DNA from: Oscillospiraceae bacterium
GTDB taxonomy: Bacteria > Bacillota > Clostridia > Oscillospirales > Ruminococcaceae
Direction: 5' to 3'
Length of the DNA stretch: 64,000 nucleotides
NCBI GenBank assembly: GCA_031253495.1
Contig: JAIRWC010000002.1
Span: 1-64,000, forward strand
Part shown: one piece after another, positions 46,775 to 56,036 of the stretch
Layout of the letters: the number at the start of each line of letters is the position of its first letter
How positions within the stretch are numbered: the stretch's first letter is position 1
The notes under the pieces: generated by a model
Seen by the model: only the letters and a program-made list of their open reading frames with translations
Database searches by the model: none
What the model was told of the DNA's origin: nothing
Program-made: the position numbers and the translations under genes

Positions 46775-46862
46775 AAAGGTTGAAAAATAAGAAAGAACGA
46801 ATCACCATGCCGCAATTTTCATTGGGTTTTGTGCAGGGTGAGGCGGCATGGTCATAAATATG
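46775..46862 (+). repeat. 88-bp start-codon element, copy 2 (pseudokinase)
   Basis: Same layout as copy 1, inserted 5 bp after the Hsp70-like gene. The ACCATGCCGC/GCGGCATGGT stem (46804-46813 and 46843-46852) is perfect. It is the most divergent copy, with two substitutions inside the micro-ORF, both amino-acid changing. Confidence 0.8.
46807..46857 (+). CDS. Micro-ORF 2 in the 88-bp element
   Basis: Encodes MPQFSLGFVQGEAAWS, differing from the other two copies by S7G and A9V. The SD is AAAGAA rather than AAGGA, weaker than in the other copies. The stop lies 2 nt before ATG 46860. Confidence 0.35.
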   Translation: MPQFSLGFVQGEAAWS

Positions 46863-48410
46863 AAATTAACCGAATGGGTAAGGGAACGGCGCGAGGAAAA
46901 CGAGATACTCGACGTATTTTTACAGATAACCCGGCTTTTGTCGGACGGCAAGGGGCAGGGTGCCGTTTCACCCGCTTTGTACGAGGTTGACGAGCTTAAT
47001 AACGTCCTCTTTAACGGGAACGAAACCGATTTGCCGAACCCCGCCTCGGATTTCCGCGCGCCCGAAAACGGCAGGAACGGCGAAAAAAGCGACGTGTTCT
47101 CGCTGGGGATGTTACTGTATCTCCTGTTGAATAAAGAAACCTATTATCAAAGCAGGAACGTTTCGCCCGCCCTGTTGCTGAAGGCGCGCCGCAGAAGCCC
47201 GGGGTTTTCCATGATTAAATCCGAGGACGGCAGACCGGTATCCCTGCTCATGGAAAAGATGACGTCGGTCGACGCCGATGAGCGCCCTTCCCTGAAAGAC
47301 ATTCTCGCGGTTTTGAGCGGGTATGTCTGCCGTTTTTCGGTATTGCCGCAAAACATACAAACGGGCGAGGTTTTCGGTGAAATAACCCGCTCGTTCACAG
47401 GTTCGCAAAGTTATAAGTTCATGCCCGAAAGCCGCTACGTTATCGACGGCGTAACGCTGGCGCCCGTATCGCAAACGCCGCTCCTGATACCTTTCAGACT
47501 GGTGAGGAAGCAATACGCCTTGGAGGTCGTCTACGCGAAAGAGGGACGCTGGTCTTACGCGGTAAAAAAGCCCGACGCGCCGGAAGTTCCGCCCGCTTCG
47601 GAGGAAGCCTTTTCAATCGTTCCGAAAGCGACCGCCGCCCTGTACTATTGCGACGCCTTTTACGGCGCGCGCGACAGCACGCTTTTATGCGGGACCGACG
47701 GCTATTCGTTCGAGCTGGGTTATTCCGAGGGCGGCGGCAAAAACGTCAAAATAAGCAGGGAGGGAACCTTGGTCGCCCCCGAAAGGATAGGAACGCGCAT
47801 ACTTTCCATGTTGAAGCAAACGGGAAAGGCGCCGGGCGAAATCTCACGCGTCGCCGTCTACGGTTACGGCGTGTTCCCCGCGAAAGGGGCGAACGCCGCC
47901 AAGGTTATGCCGGCGGTAACGAAAACAATCAACGACATATTCCCGGAAGACGTCAACATCTGCAGTTTAAGCGGGGAAGATATTTTGAGGGGCGCGGCGC
48001 TTTACATATCGGATAACGGGATTGTCCCGGGGAAAGCGTCGGAATATGCCGAATACGATTACGGGATAACCGTAAGCGACCCCGTATCGCAAAGATACGC
48101 GTTTCAGACGCTCATTCCGGCGGGAACGCCCGTTAAGGGGGGGGTTGAGGTCAAAACCGTCTTTCGCCCGTCCGCAAGCGATATAAGGAACGGAATATGC
48201 GCGGTCATGCTGTTTAGGCGCGAAAAGGGGTTTGAACACGTGAACAGCACGCTTGAGCCCGACGGCGACAAAATCAAACTCGCAAAAAAGATAAAGGTTC
48301 CCCTGCCGTCTGAAATTACCTCGCCCCGCCCCGTCGAGTTAACGCTCAGAATGGACGAGACGGGCGGAATGGACGCCGAAGCGCGCGCCGCCTTTTCCGG
48401 CGAAGAGTAA
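46848..48410 (+). CDS. Pseudokinase fused to an Hsp70-like C-terminal half
   Basis: 520 residues. Residues about 40-165 carry the C-lobe signatures of a Ser/Thr kinase (F-R-A-P-E-N, S-D-V-F-S-L-G-M-L-L-Y, D-E-R-P-S-L). The N-lobe glycine loop, catalytic Lys, HRD and DFG are absent, so it should be inactive as a kinase. From about 265 to 395 the sequence resembles the second actin-fold half of Hsp70 (I-S-R-V-A-V-Y-G-Y-G, I-L-R-G-A-A-L-Y-I). From about 400 it looks like a DnaK-type substrate-binding beta domain (Y-D-Y-G-I-T-V, F-Q-T-L-I-P-A-G-T-P-V). A natural partner of the upstream Hsp70-like protein. The start is supplied by the 88-bp element (ATG 46848 or 46860). Confidence 0.75.
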   Translation: MVINMKLTEWVRERREENEILDVFLQITRLLSDGKGQGAVSPALYEVDELNNVLFNGNETDLPNPASDFRAPENGRNGEKSDVFSLGMLLYLLLNKETYYQSRNVSPALLLKARRRSPGFSMIKSEDGRPVSLLMEKMTSVDADERPSLKDILAVLSGYVCRFSVLPQNIQTGEVFGEITRSFTGSQSYKFMPESRYVIDGVTLAPVSQTPLLIPFRLVRKQYALEVVYAKEGRWSYAVKKPDAPEVPPASEEAFSIVPKATAALYYCDAFYGARDSTLLCGTDGYSFELGYSEGGGKNVKISREGTLVAPERIGTRILSMLKQTGKAPGEISRVAVYGYGVFPAKGANAAKVMPAVTKTINDIFPEDVNICSLSGEDILRGAALYISDNGIVPGKASEYAEYDYGITVSDPVSQRYAFQTLIPAGTPVKGGVEVKTVFRPSASDIRNGICAVMLFRREKGFEHVNSTLEPDGDKIKLAKKIKVPLPSEITSPRPVELTLRMDETGGMDAEARAAFSGEE

Positions 48411-48414
48411 AAGT

Positions 48415-48987
48415 ATGAGCGGAATTTTAAAAATCGCCTTTTATGTAAGACAAACGAGGGTTTTAGGACCGTATAACCGATTCGCCCTGTGGGTTCAGGG
48501 CTGCGAAAGGAACTGCGCGGGCTGTATCGCGCGGAGCATGAAGGACAGGCGCGGCGGCGAGGCGGTTGAAATACCACGGTTAACCGATATAATTCTCTCG
48601 GTTAAGGGCGTAGAGGGGATTACGGTCAGCGGCGGCGAACCGTTCCTGCAGGCGGAAGGGCTGTCGGCTCTTATCAAGGCCGTCCGCGAGGAGCGCGATT
48701 TCGGCGTAATCGTTTACACCGGCTACGCGCTTTCCGAGTTGTCCGGCGCGCTGCTGAACGAAACCGACACGCTGATTGACGGCGAATACGTTGAATCGCT
48801 CGACGACGACAAAGGCTTCAGGGGTTCGTCGAACCAAAACGTGGTTCATCTGACCGAAAGGTACGGGAACTGCGGTTATTACGACGGAAACGAAGGCAGG
48901 AAAACCGAATTTTTTATAAGCGGCGGCAAGCGGGTGATGGTCGGCGTCCCCTCCCGAAGCGCGAAGAAGTTATGGAGGAATTTATAA
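48415..48987 (+). CDS. Single-cluster radical-SAM activase (NrdG/PflA-like)
   Basis: 190 residues. C-E-R-N-C-A-G-C (CX3CX2C) near residue 30 binds the [4Fe-4S]-SAM cluster; W-V-Q-G-C precedes it; V-S-G-G-E-P-F near 67 binds SAM; I-V-Y-T-G-Y near 101. Length and motifs match activases of anaerobic ribonucleotide reductase and other glycyl-radical enzymes. No glycyl-radical enzyme or NrdD is encoded in the window, so its target is unknown and may be a protein of this operon. Begins 2 nt after the pseudokinase stop. Confidence 0.88.
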   Translation: MSGILKIAFYVRQTRVLGPYNRFALWVQGCERNCAGCIARSMKDRRGGEAVEIPRLTDIILSVKGVEGITVSGGEPFLQAEGLSALIKAVREERDFGVIVYTGYALSELSGALLNETDTLIDGEYVESLDDDKGFRGSSNQNVVHLTERYGNCGYYDGNEGRKTEFFISGGKRVMVGVPSRSAKKLWRNL

Positions 48988-48990
48988 CGC

Positions 48991-49653
48991 ATGATTTTAG
49001 ACAAAAGCGACTTCATAAAAATCGAAAACATTAAAACGGGGGACGACCCGCTTGATATTTGGGTGATTCAAGGCGGCGGAACGCGCGCTTTCAATCCCGA
49101 CGACAACTACGGGAGCTTTGATATTTTTATGGCCGACGGCTGCCTTTACATAAGGCACGACGGCTCGGACGAGGAAATGGGCGTTTATTTCGACAGCCCC
49201 GCGGTTTCAGACGCGATAGGCACTTTCGGGATAGTCGAATTGCTTGACGACAATTCTTTCGCCGATAAGGGCAGGTACGTCTTTCCGAGGGGGAAAAACC
49301 GCATAATACTGAAAAAAGCCGACGGGGGGATTTTGCTCGGATTTTCGGAGTACCGCCCGAACGCCCAAAGCACCCCGAACGCCCAAAGCGCCCCGATTAC
49401 GCAAGACAAAGAAATTCCCGCCGACAATCCGGAAAACGGCTTCGACGGCGATATAAAAAAAAGGCTGGAGAATTTAAAAGGCGACATAAAAGCGGATATC
49501 GGCATCCTCGGCGGAATAGACGGCGGCCGGTCGGCTATGGTCGCCGAAAGGCTTTCCGAATTGGAGGAAATAGCGGGGTTGCTGGAGAACGCCATGGCCG
49601 AACTGGTGGAGCGCAGGAACAAAACCATATCGGAGCATTTAAGCAATGGCTGA
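48991..49653 (+). CDS. Unknown protein, beta N-domain plus C-terminal coiled coil
   Basis: 220 residues. The first 115 look beta-rich (D-I-W-V-I-Q-G-G-G, G-S-F-D-I-F-M-A-D-G-C-L-Y-I), then a short Asn/Ala/Gln linker with a repeated P-N-A-Q-S, then helices (about 145-215) with heptad-like Leu/Ile spacing. No family recognised. GGAGG 11 nt upstream; it overlaps the next gene by 8 bp. Its position next to the activase and the coiled-coil proteins suggests a scaffold or substrate role. Confidence 0.65.
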   Translation: MILDKSDFIKIENIKTGDDPLDIWVIQGGGTRAFNPDDNYGSFDIFMADGCLYIRHDGSDEEMGVYFDSPAVSDAIGTFGIVELLDDNSFADKGRYVFPRGKNRIILKKADGGILLGFSEYRPNAQSTPNAQSAPITQDKEIPADNPENGFDGDIKKRLENLKGDIKADIGILGGIDGGRSAMVAERLSELEEIAGLLENAMAELVERRNKTISEHLSNG

Positions 49654-50929
49654 AATCAAGCGGTTGGAATCCGAGTTAAAAAAACTGCGGCGCGAGCTTG
49701 ACGAATACCGCGACGTTTCCAAAAAGCGGCTGAATTTGCTGGAAAGCGGCAATATTGCGGTAGCCGGCGACATAAAGACGGGGAACGGGTTTCAAGAACC
49801 GGGGTTCGGCGAAGAAGAGGCAAAGACCGAAATTCGGCGGCGAATGTCGGATATCAAGCAAAAATATTCCGCGCTGGAATCGGAATTAAAACGGCTTTAC
49901 GAAGACGAGTCGCGTGAAAACGCCCTCGCGGTCGCGCGGGTCAGGGAAGACGCCCGCGCCTTGGCGGAAGAGCGCGAGCGCGAGCGCGTCCGGGCGGAGA
50001 ACGCGCTGAACGATATTTTGGATTATTGCGACGCGATAAGCGGCAAATACCCTTTCGAAGAATTCGCGCCGGGCGCGGCGGCGCGTTATAAGAGCGGCGC
50101 GGAAGAATTGAAGGGATTCTATAAGAACGGCTTATACCAATCGGTAATCGGCGCGGCGGCGGGGTTAAGGCTTCGGATTGATTTGGACGCGGAAGAAATT
50201 TCGCGGTTGAGCGAGCGGCATAAATCCTATTCCGACGTTCTTTTGGAAAACGCCCGGGAACTTGAGACGGTTATCGCGGAAATAAAGACGGTCGAAGGGT
50301 TAAGCGGCGCGTTTTACGAGGACGAGGGGCGGGCGTTCGCGGGCGCGGATTTGGATTATTGGACGGGCGGCGTTTATTCCGGGGTTTTGGGCGAAACGCG
50401 TGAAATCCTTGATTCCGTAAAATCAAGCAAACCCGAAAGCACCGCCGGCGTCTACCAAAAAAGCGAAATCCTGCGTAAGAACGCCGCCGAACTTTCAAAG
50501 GCGCGGGATGATTTTATAAGCGCGGTAAAAGCCTATGACGAGCGGATGTATATAATCGCCCCCGACGTCGAAAGGGTTATGAACTCGCTGGGGTACGAAT
50601 GCGAGGACTGGTATTTTTTCCGCGACGGCGAAAACGGCGAAAAATCGGCGGGCAAGAAAGACGCTTTCAGAATGGTTTTCGGGGCGTTCGCCGTCGATAT
50701 ATTCCCGATATTCAACAAAGCGGCCTCGCGGTACGAAAATCATATCGGGATTGAGGTTGACGAGGGAATTTACGGCGCGAACGCGGGTTCGGTCGCCGAA
50801 TCGGTGAAAAAAGCCGTTAAGGGCGTTTTCAAGGGCAAGGTAATCGCCGATTACGCCGAAGAAACGTCGGCGGCGGAGAAGACGCGGGCGGTTCTTGTCA
50901 GGGCGGTTAACGGCGGGGGTGCGGTATGA
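49646..50929 (+). CDS. Coiled-coil protein of the operon (1)
   Basis: 427 residues. Strong coiled coil at 1-25 and 60-125 (E-S-E-L-K-K-L-R-R-E-L, E-R-E-R-E-R-V-R-A-E). A helical middle holds the Y-K-N-G-L-Y-Q-S-V-I-G-A-A-A-G-L segment, and a compact C-terminal domain (about 300-420) carries M-N-S-L-G-Y-E-C-E-D-W. The general plan (coiled coil, Y-Q-x-x-I-x-A-A-type helix pair, small C-domain) is shared with the next protein. No signal peptide. Function unknown, probably structural. Confidence 0.65.
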   Translation: MAEIKRLESELKKLRRELDEYRDVSKKRLNLLESGNIAVAGDIKTGNGFQEPGFGEEEAKTEIRRRMSDIKQKYSALESELKRLYEDESRENALAVARVREDARALAEERERERVRAENALNDILDYCDAISGKYPFEEFAPGAAARYKSGAEELKGFYKNGLYQSVIGAAAGLRLRIDLDAEEISRLSERHKSYSDVLLENARELETVIAEIKTVEGLSGAFYEDEGRAFAGADLDYWTGGVYSGVLGETREILDSVKSSKPESTAGVYQKSEILRKNAAELSKARDDFISAVKAYDERMYIIAPDVERVMNSLGYECEDWYFFRDGENGEKSAGKKDAFRMVFGAFAVDIFPIFNKAASRYENHIGIEVDEGIYGANAGSVAESVKKAVKGVFKGKVIADYAEETSAAEKTRAVLVRAVNGGGAV

Positions 50930-52389
50930 GCGGTGAAATGAGGGGCGGTATATATTCGCTCGGCGCGGTGAGGTTGGCGCGTCTGTCGGGCGAGTTGGTC
51001 CTCGCTTTGCTGAAAGCGGACGGCGCTTCGGCGAAGGCGCTCGGCAAGTCTGTTTTAAACCTCGGAAAAGAGCGTAAGGAGCGCAGGCGCGGCAATCTTG
51101 ACTTTGAAATAGCCGCCGAAGCCGCGAAGCTGTGGATTGTCGCAAACGAGGAAAGCCGCAGGATAAACGCGGTTATCGAGGAAATACAGGCGGAAAAACA
51201 AAAGCGGACGTCCGCCGTTCGCGCGGAATTGAAAGACGACGGCGACCGTTTCGCTTACATGAAAGAACTGGGCAAATCGCGGGAAAAAATCAATATTTTC
51301 ATAGCCGAAAAAGCCGAGGAAATTTCACGCGGGTTTATCGGGAAAATGAACGCCGAAGCGGATAAATTCAAATATAAAACAAGCGTTTGGCGGGAGGAAC
51401 TGCTGTCCGAAGCAAAAAAACTGTCGGGCGATATCGCCGGGCGGGACGCTTTCGTTAAAGACGCCGCCGAAAAAACAATCGCGAAAGCGCGGATGTTTTG
51501 CGCCGATTTGGAAAAACGCTACGGTTTCGCCGAACGCGGTTTATTGGAAGAACACCTTTGTTCGGCCGAGCGGCTGTTGGGTTCGGGGAACCGCGAGGCG
51601 GCGATAATCGCGGCATTTGACGCGGTTAACGAAGCGGCTTCGCTGATTGCGCGGACGGAGGCGCGGTTAGCCCTTCCGGAGGCGATGTACGCGCTGTGCG
51701 TGAGTTCTCTGGCGGAATGTCGGGAATTATTAACCTCGGGGCGGAGTTTCGAGGTTAAAAACTCGCCGATAACAACCGCCGAAAAAATCGGCGGGGAAAG
51801 CGAAATTTACGATATTGACCTGGCGGAATTTACGGGGGACGAATACGGGCGGCTTACCGACAGAGTGAAAATGTTCGCCGAGCGGCTGGAAAAACCCGTT
51901 TACGCGTTCGCCGACGGGGAATTGGACGATATACGCTCGGGCATAGACGAACTGTACCGGGAAATCAACGGAATGCTGTTAAAAGGGATTGAATTGGTCA
52001 ACAACGCGTTCTTGCGCGATTATATGCGCGAATGTGTCGCCGACGCGCTGGAAGGGTGCGGCTTGCGCGAGGAGGACGCCGGAGAGGAAGAAACCCCGAA
52101 CGCGAGCGCGCAAAGGTTCGTCAACCCGAATACGGGCGAGGAAATAAGCGTTATGTTCGCCTCGCGGTTTGACGAACGCGACGCCTTGCAAACCGAAATG
52201 CGGGTGTTCGGCGAAGCGAAGGATTACGGAACCGCCGAATGTGGGCGCAGGTTAGACAAATACCGCGTTCGGATTCTGGAAAAAATGGGGAGCGACGAAA
52301 CGCTTCGCGGCGAGGGCATGGAAGCGGAACTTCGTTGCGCGGAAGAAACGGGGAACCGAAACAGGCTGAGCGTAAGGGAAATGTCATGA
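50926..52389 (+). CDS. Coiled-coil protein of the operon (2)
   Basis: 487 residues. The ATG overlaps the previous stop (ATGA). Long helical regions rich in Ala/Glu/Lys at 55-270, including G-N-R-E-A-A-I-I-A-A-F-D-A-V. A C-terminal domain (about 390-460) reads F-V-N-P-N-T-G-E-E-I-S-V-M-F-A-S-R-F-D. Similar overall plan to the previous protein, suggesting ancient duplication. Soluble, no motifs of known enzymes. Confidence 0.65.
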   Translation: MSGEMRGGIYSLGAVRLARLSGELVLALLKADGASAKALGKSVLNLGKERKERRRGNLDFEIAAEAAKLWIVANEESRRINAVIEEIQAEKQKRTSAVRAELKDDGDRFAYMKELGKSREKINIFIAEKAEEISRGFIGKMNAEADKFKYKTSVWREELLSEAKKLSGDIAGRDAFVKDAAEKTIAKARMFCADLEKRYGFAERGLLEEHLCSAERLLGSGNREAAIIAAFDAVNEAASLIARTEARLALPEAMYALCVSSLAECRELLTSGRSFEVKNSPITTAEKIGGESEIYDIDLAEFTGDEYGRLTDRVKMFAERLEKPVYAFADGELDDIRSGIDELYREINGMLLKGIELVNNAFLRDYMRECVADALEGCGLREEDAGEEETPNASAQRFVNPNTGEEISVMFASRFDERDALQTEMRVFGEAKDYGTAECGRRLDKYRVRILEKMGSDETLRGEGMEAELRCAEETGNRNRLSVREMS

Positions 52390-55061
52390 ATTCCATATTT
52401 GAACTGTCGTCAACGAGAATGTTCTGCATAATAGGCAATCTGCGCGACGTTTACTGTACGCGGGATTTAAAGCTGCTCGGTTTCGAGGAACTGTTGAGCG
52501 GTTATCTGCGTGACCGCGGCTTCGACGCGGTAATATTCTTTTCGGGGGCGCTCGGCAGGCTGAAAACCGTCGATAAGGCGAGCCGCGATTTTCTTAACGG
52601 CAAGGCGGCGAAATCCGCGAAAAAGGCGGGAATGAGCAAATTCAAACGCGCCGGCGAACCGCGGGGGGCGGGCGGCGACGACGGCGACCGCGACGGGAAA
52701 CTTCCTTACGAGCGCGCGGGATTGGAGGACAGTCTGGCCGTCGCCGAATTGAACCGTTTTATGACTCAGACCGAAAAGCGCGTCGCCGTTATTTTCACCA
52801 GTCTCGACGATTTTGTGAACAAGACCTCGCCCGAAAACAGGCGGGTGTTCAACGCCTGTTTCGACGACTGGAAAAGTCTCGGCACGGAAAACCGCAACAT
52901 ATGCGTGTTCTTGTCGAAAAACCTTGACGCGGGGAACATTCAGCAGATTTTTACGGCGCGCGGCGAAATGTCAATGGCGTCGCTTTTCGTAAGCGAGAAC
53001 GCCGGCGCGGGCGCGAGCTTCAATAAAAATTCCTGCTTGATTGTGCGTAACCCGCGCAACGACGAAATCGCTTCCTTGCTGGAATATCTGCGCGTCGTCG
53101 GGATAAGGCGCGTTTCATCGGGGAAAGAGACCCGCGTAAGGCTGACCTTTAACCGTTTTGATTTTGAAACGTTAACCCGCGAAACGGCTTTTTACGGCAG
53201 GGAGTCGGATATAACCGACCTAAAGCCAATCAAGGAAAAATTCGAGAAATACATGGCGTCGTCGGAAGGGGACAAGGTTTTTGTCGACCCGAAAATATTA
53301 AGGCGCGAGTTGTTCCCCGAGTGTGCCGGCGACTATAACCGCGACGACCCCATGGAACTGCTGAAAACCACCCGGGGGTGGGAAACGGCGGCGCGCGCCC
53401 TGGAACAGGCGCTGACGGCAATCCCGAAACCCGAGGAAAACGAGGCCGCGCAACCCGCCGCCGGCAATTCGGAGTTTTTTGTTCAGCGTCTCGGAACAAG
53501 GCGGGAAACAGGAGGGGAAGCCCCCGTCCCGAACTTCGTTTTGCAAGGACCGCCCGGCGTGGGTAAAAGCGAGATTGCGGGCTTGATAGGGAGGATACTG
53601 TCCGGGCGGGGCATACTTAAATCGGGGCATACCGTCGTCGCGAACCGTTCCGGTCTTGTGGGGCAGTATGTGGGTTCGTCGGCGATTAACACCGCGAACA
53701 TGATTGAACAGGCGCAGGAAGGCGTTTTGTTAATCGACGAGGTGTATTCGCTCGTCAACAAAGGCGGCGGCTCGTCTTCCGGCGAGAATTACTGCGCCGA
53801 AGTGTTCAACACGCTCGTCGCGGCGATGACGGACAAATCCAAGCGCTTTTGCGTAATCTTCTCCGGTTACGAATCGAAAATGGACGACGTGTGGCAAATG
53901 AACGAGGGGCTGTATTCGCGGTTCGGCGAAGGCAACGTAATCGACCTTGACGATTTTCCGCCGCCCGTTCTCATGGAAATATTCGCGGCCGATATAAAAA
54001 AATCGGGGATAAGCCTTGACGGCGAGGTCGCGCGCGACTTGCCGGTATTCTTTCAAAATTACTACAACGACAGGGACAGGCTGAAATTCGCCAACGCCCG
54101 CGACATAAAGAACTTGGCGAGAACGGTTATACGGGCGGCTTTCGCGAGGAGCGGCGGCCGCGTTTCGGAATGTACCGTTACCAAAGCCGATTTCGGGAGA
54201 TATGAAAAGAGTTTTATAAAACGCGGCTCTTTTGATGAAAACGACGTTTACAGGCAGTTGAGGCGGTATACGGGGCTGGGTTTTTTAGAAGAAATGTTCG
54301 ACGACCAAAGCGCGCTTTTTCAAGAATGTGCCGACAAAAAGCTGCCTTATCCCGGTCCCATACACATGATATGGTGCGGCAATCCCGGAACCGGAAAATC
54401 CACGGCGGCGAAACTCACGGCGGAACTGTACCATTTCCACGGAATACTCGGGGGAACCAACCCCGTTTACGTCGACGCGGGAACCCTGCTCGGCCAGTAT
54501 GTGGGTCAGGCGCAGCAGTTAATCAACGAGAAAATGGACGAGGCGGTGCGGCACAATACGGTGCTGGTAATCGAAGAGGCGTATCAGCTCCTGCCCGAGA
54601 ACTGCTCTTTCGGGCGGAGCGTGGTAAACGCCATGCTTAACCGCATGGAGGAAGACCGCCCCCGTTTCAACGTGATATTCATACTGTACGGGGAATATTA
54701 CGACGCGTTTTTGAAAATCAACCCGGGTCTTGAATCGCGGACGGCCACCTATTGGTTTCCGGACTACACGTCGCCGCAACTGCGGAAAATCCTGCGGAAA
54801 ATGCTCGGCGACGGCGGCGACGCGATAACCGCGCCCGCTTACAGAAAAGCGGCGCTTAAGCTCCGCGAACTTTACAAGAGCGGGGATTCAAGAAAAGGCA
54901 ACGCGAGGATTGTGCGGAAAATGCTCGAGGATATGCGGCAAAAACGGTTCAAACGCATGCGGGCGGAAAAAAGCGGCGACAAGTATTTGTTTGTCGAAAG
55001 CGACGTCGCGGTCGAAAAATACGTCCCGAAAAAGCAGTTGACGGTATTCAGTTTAAATTAG
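52386..55061 (+). CDS. Double AAA+ ATPase, CbbX/SpoVK type, with extra N-terminal domain
   Basis: 891 residues from ATG 52386 (AAGGGA upstream; ATGA overlap with the preceding gene). AAA 1: Walker A G-P-P-G-V-G-K-S at about 388, pore-type G-L-V-G-Q-Y-V-G, Walker B L-L-I-D-E-V-Y-S-L. AAA 2: G-N-P-G-T-G-K-S at about 665, G-Q-Y-V-G-Q, and a Walker B with E-E (V-L-V-I-E-E-A-Y-Q-L). Both follow the CbbX/EccA/SpoVK pattern. Residues 1-270 look like a third, degenerate AAA-like domain (V-A-V-I-F-T-S-L-D-D-F in the Walker B position) lacking a P-loop. Likely a hexameric remodeller at the centre of the operon. Confidence 0.88.
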   Translation: MNSIFELSSTRMFCIIGNLRDVYCTRDLKLLGFEELLSGYLRDRGFDAVIFFSGALGRLKTVDKASRDFLNGKAAKSAKKAGMSKFKRAGEPRGAGGDDGDRDGKLPYERAGLEDSLAVAELNRFMTQTEKRVAVIFTSLDDFVNKTSPENRRVFNACFDDWKSLGTENRNICVFLSKNLDAGNIQQIFTARGEMSMASLFVSENAGAGASFNKNSCLIVRNPRNDEIASLLEYLRVVGIRRVSSGKETRVRLTFNRFDFETLTRETAFYGRESDITDLKPIKEKFEKYMASSEGDKVFVDPKILRRELFPECAGDYNRDDPMELLKTTRGWETAARALEQALTAIPKPEENEAAQPAAGNSEFFVQRLGTRRETGGEAPVPNFVLQGPPGVGKSEIAGLIGRILSGRGILKSGHTVVANRSGLVGQYVGSSAINTANMIEQAQEGVLLIDEVYSLVNKGGGSSSGENYCAEVFNTLVAAMTDKSKRFCVIFSGYESKMDDVWQMNEGLYSRFGEGNVIDLDDFPPPVLMEIFAADIKKSGISLDGEVARDLPVFFQNYYNDRDRLKFANARDIKNLARTVIRAAFARSGGRVSECTVTKADFGRYEKSFIKRGSFDENDVYRQLRRYTGLGFLEEMFDDQSALFQECADKKLPYPGPIHMIWCGNPGTGKSTAAKLTAELYHFHGILGGTNPVYVDAGTLLGQYVGQAQQLINEKMDEAVRHNTVLVIEEAYQLLPENCSFGRSVVNAMLNRMEEDRPRFNVIFILYGEYYDAFLKINPGLESRTATYWFPDYTSPQLRKILRKMLGDGGDAITAPAYRKAALKLRELYKSGDSRKGNARIVRKMLEDMRQKRFKRMRAEKSGDKYLFVESDVAVEKYVPKKQLTVFSLN

Positions 55062-55078
55062 ACATACGGGGGTGGATT

Positions 55079-56035
55079 ATGAAATACGGCGTTTTTATGC
55101 GGACCAGAACCTACGGCGGGGATTACACATGGATTAACAAGCCCGATTATATGCCCGCCGACATCTACAAAACCTGCCAGAGTATAATCGCGTTAAGGGA
55201 AAAGCAGACCTTCGACGCCTTAAGCGAAGAGGACTGGTACGGGAACTTTTTCTATATCAAAGCGGGCGGGTGCTGTATGCTGGCGAGAATGGCGAAAACC
55301 AAGTATTCCGATTCATACGGGAGGAGCATATTTTCGTTCGAGGGCGTTTCGGTTAAGAGCGAAAACGAAAAACGGTTCTTCCTCGACATACCGAATTTGA
55401 TTAACGCCATGCTCCCCCCGACGAAGAGTTTCCGCGCGCGCTTTGAGGAGGAGGAGAGCGTTCCGGACGTTTTCACGGCGGAGTCGCCCATAAACCCGTT
55501 AAGGAGCGCGTCTGTCCCTCGCGAGGTTCACCCCGCCGTGAAAAACAACGCGGCGTTCAAAAATTTGATGAACTTCATAGCTTATTCGGAAGCTCCGTCG
55601 GGGTTTATATTCGGCGCCCGCGCGAAGGATTTTTCAAGCTACGTCAATAAAACCGCGCTGGGGATAAAAAACATTTTTGATTACGAGCGCCCCGAACCCG
55701 CGTCGGTTCGGGAAAACGCTTTCGCGGAAAAATACAGGCCCGTTTCCTGCGATTATAAAAAACCCGCCGCGACGGGCACGGAAAAAACGGCGGTCTATAT
55801 CGTCGTCCGCGAAAGAGGGAGAGAGGTTTACGAATACTGCTGGCAGGTGTGTTCCCTTGAAAACGGCGGGGCGAAATTCACGACAAAGTATTATCAGGTG
55901 AACGACAGGCTTTTGCTGCCCGCCCTGGAACTGCAAAAGGAAAGCATTGTGAACTTTCTGGTTGAAAGCGGTTGGAAAAAGCAGCAATACGGGCTTAGAT
56001 TCGAGAAGGAAACGTTCGCGCGGGAGGGAAAATAA
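55079..56035 (+). CDS. Unknown conserved-looking soluble protein
   Basis: 318 residues, GGGGGTGG just upstream. The N-terminus is aromatic-rich (Y-G-V-F-M-R-T-R-T-Y-G-G-D-Y-T-W) and includes a C-C pair (A-G-G-C-C-M-L-A-R). A loop around 125-155 is acidic/proline-rich and the C-terminal 80 residues form a mixed alpha/beta domain (A-V-Y-I-V-V-R-E-R-G). The next protein has a comparable N-terminal size and position. I do not recognise a family. Confidence 0.6.
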   Translation: MKYGVFMRTRTYGGDYTWINKPDYMPADIYKTCQSIIALREKQTFDALSEEDWYGNFFYIKAGGCCMLARMAKTKYSDSYGRSIFSFEGVSVKSENEKRFFLDIPNLINAMLPPTKSFRARFEEEESVPDVFTAESPINPLRSASVPREVHPAVKNNAAFKNLMNFIAYSEAPSGFIFGARAKDFSSYVNKTALGIKNIFDYERPEPASVRENAFAEKYRPVSCDYKKPAATGTEKTAVYIVVRERGREVYEYCWQVCSLENGGAKFTTKYYQVNDRLLLPALELQKESIVNFLVESGWKKQQYGLRFEKETFAREGK

Positions 56036-56036
56036 C

